NCBI GenBank assembly: GCA_041913045.1
Contig: JAYSGB010000061.1
Coordinates: 1 to 5,403, forward strand
DNA length: 5,403 nt
Origin: CAMLOF01 sp041913045
GTDB lineage: Bacteria > Pseudomonadota > Gammaproteobacteria > Burkholderiales > Burkholderiaceae_C
Direction of reading: 5' to 3'
The notes beneath the pieces were generated by a model that worked only from the letters and a program-made list of their open reading frames with translations, was not told the origin of the DNA and made no database searches. The position numbers were made by a program, and so were the translations under genes. Shown here piece by piece: positions 5,082 to 5,403 of this stretch (its first letter is position 1; every line of letters starts with the position of its first letter).

Positions 5082-5402
5082 TCAATTGCTGGATGGCGAT
5101 TGGAGTTCAATCTTGGTCCGCACATCTCGCAGGACATCAAAGAGCCGAGGAACCGTGGATAGAACCTCTGGGGAGATGCGCCGTCGAACTTCACGGTGTG
5201 TCACAGACCTACCTTCTGCGAGCAACTCTCGACCGACCCTCTCCAATTCAGGCATGACTGCATCGAGATTGGCCAGACGGCGACGCCTGAGATGGGACTT
5301 CCATCGCTCGCCCAACAGCCGGGTACTCCGGTTGCAGTGAAGATATAACGTATGCGCGCGGTGAACCCATCTTGCGCATGACCGGTGCTGAAGGACAGCA
5401 CG
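5082..5402 (-). CDS. partial gene, C-terminal part of an unrecognised basic protein, possibly frameshifted
   Basis: A minus-strand frame open from the right edge to TGA at 5082-5084. Its last ~75 residues look protein-like: GERWKSHLRRRR, then MPELERVGRELLAEGRSVTH and EVRRRISPEVL, then VPRLFDVLRDVR. This is basic and helical, and GRSVTHREVRRR could be part of a helix-turn-helix. Upstream of about 5321 a different frame reads better (ARIRYIFTATGVP). Restoring one C in the run at 5321-5323 would join the two as RYIFTATGVP-RLLGERWKSHL. That suggests either a frameshifted remnant or a sequence error. The layout, with an [RH]..[RY] [IL]F segment, a short loop, G.RW and a C-terminal P.LF..L motif, faintly recalls TniQ/TnsD C-termini. 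I cannot confirm a family. The start lies beyond the window; the internal TTG at 5313-5315 is unlikely to be the true start. Confidence 0.45.
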   Translation of the reverse strand, partial: RAVLQHRSCARWVHRAHTLYLHCNRSTRLLGERWKSHLRRRRLANLDAVMPELERVGRELLAEGRSVTHREVRRRISPEVLSTVPRLFDVLRDVRTKIELQSPSSN

Positions 5403-5403
5403 C

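Noticed and set aside
4956..5162. 68-codon plus-strand frame beginning MSLTGKLKPVLKK
   Set aside because: It lies in AT-rich sequence, has no ribosome binding site or recognisable motif, and runs antisense into the better supported minus-strand frame.
5010..5351. Direct repeat AGATATAACGT at 5010-5020 and 5341-5351
   Set aside because: Eleven bases of AT-rich sequence without extended flanking identity; this can occur by chance at this scale, and one copy lies in the candidate coding frame.
4413..5403. CRISPR-like array suggested by the repeats
   Set aside because: The three repeat copies are short and imperfect, one is inverted, and the intervals of 4 and 10 nt are far too short to be spacers.

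Overview
The window looks like a chromosomal piece of a high-GC betaproteobacterium, most likely family Comamonadaceae (Acidovorax/Delftia/Variovorax relatives). This rests on the strongly GC-biased urease genes, the presence of a small His-rich membrane gene between ureA and ureB, and an intergenic GC-rich repeat of a kind I recall being dispersed in Comamonadaceae genomes. The genus cannot be fixed from the sequence alone.

Positions 1-4266 are a compact plus-strand urease operon: the last codons of ureA (gamma subunit), a 58-residue secreted or membrane His-rich protein, ureB (beta), ureC (alpha, with all nickel ligands and the carbamylated lysine), then the accessory genes ureE, ureF and ureG. 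UreA, UreB and UreC make the nickel enzyme that hydrolyses urea to ammonia and carbamate. UreG (GTPase) and UreF, normally with UreD/UreH, form the activation complex, and UreE delivers nickel. ureD is not in the window and probably lies upstream of ureA. ureE/ureF overlap by 11 nt and ureF/ureG by 4 nt. The only sizeable gap in the operon (81 nt, ureC-ureE) is filled by the GC-rich repeat, whose last hairpin buries the ureE ribosome binding site.

Positions 4325-4412 are a complete tRNA-Ser(UGA) with a long variable arm and encoded CCA. No terminator is visible between ureG and this tRNA.

After the tRNA the character changes abruptly: composition becomes mixed and more AT-rich, good genes disappear and inverted repeats become frequent. 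Starting 28 bp past the tRNA there is a TGTGCCG motif followed by three copies of a 17-bp site (consensus GGACAC-N-TTATGCTTTA), one inverted and two direct 27 bp apart. This arrangement resembles the multi-site end of a Tn7/Tn5053-type transposon inserted downstream of the tRNA. A strong terminator follows at 4537-4568. At the right edge a minus-strand partial reading frame (5082 to the window end) carries the C-terminus of an unrecognised basic protein, perhaps TniQ/TnsD-like and perhaps frameshifted at about 5321-5323. The tRNA-linked element is the part of the window most likely to be new. Its identity is an inference that needs sequence beyond position 5403.
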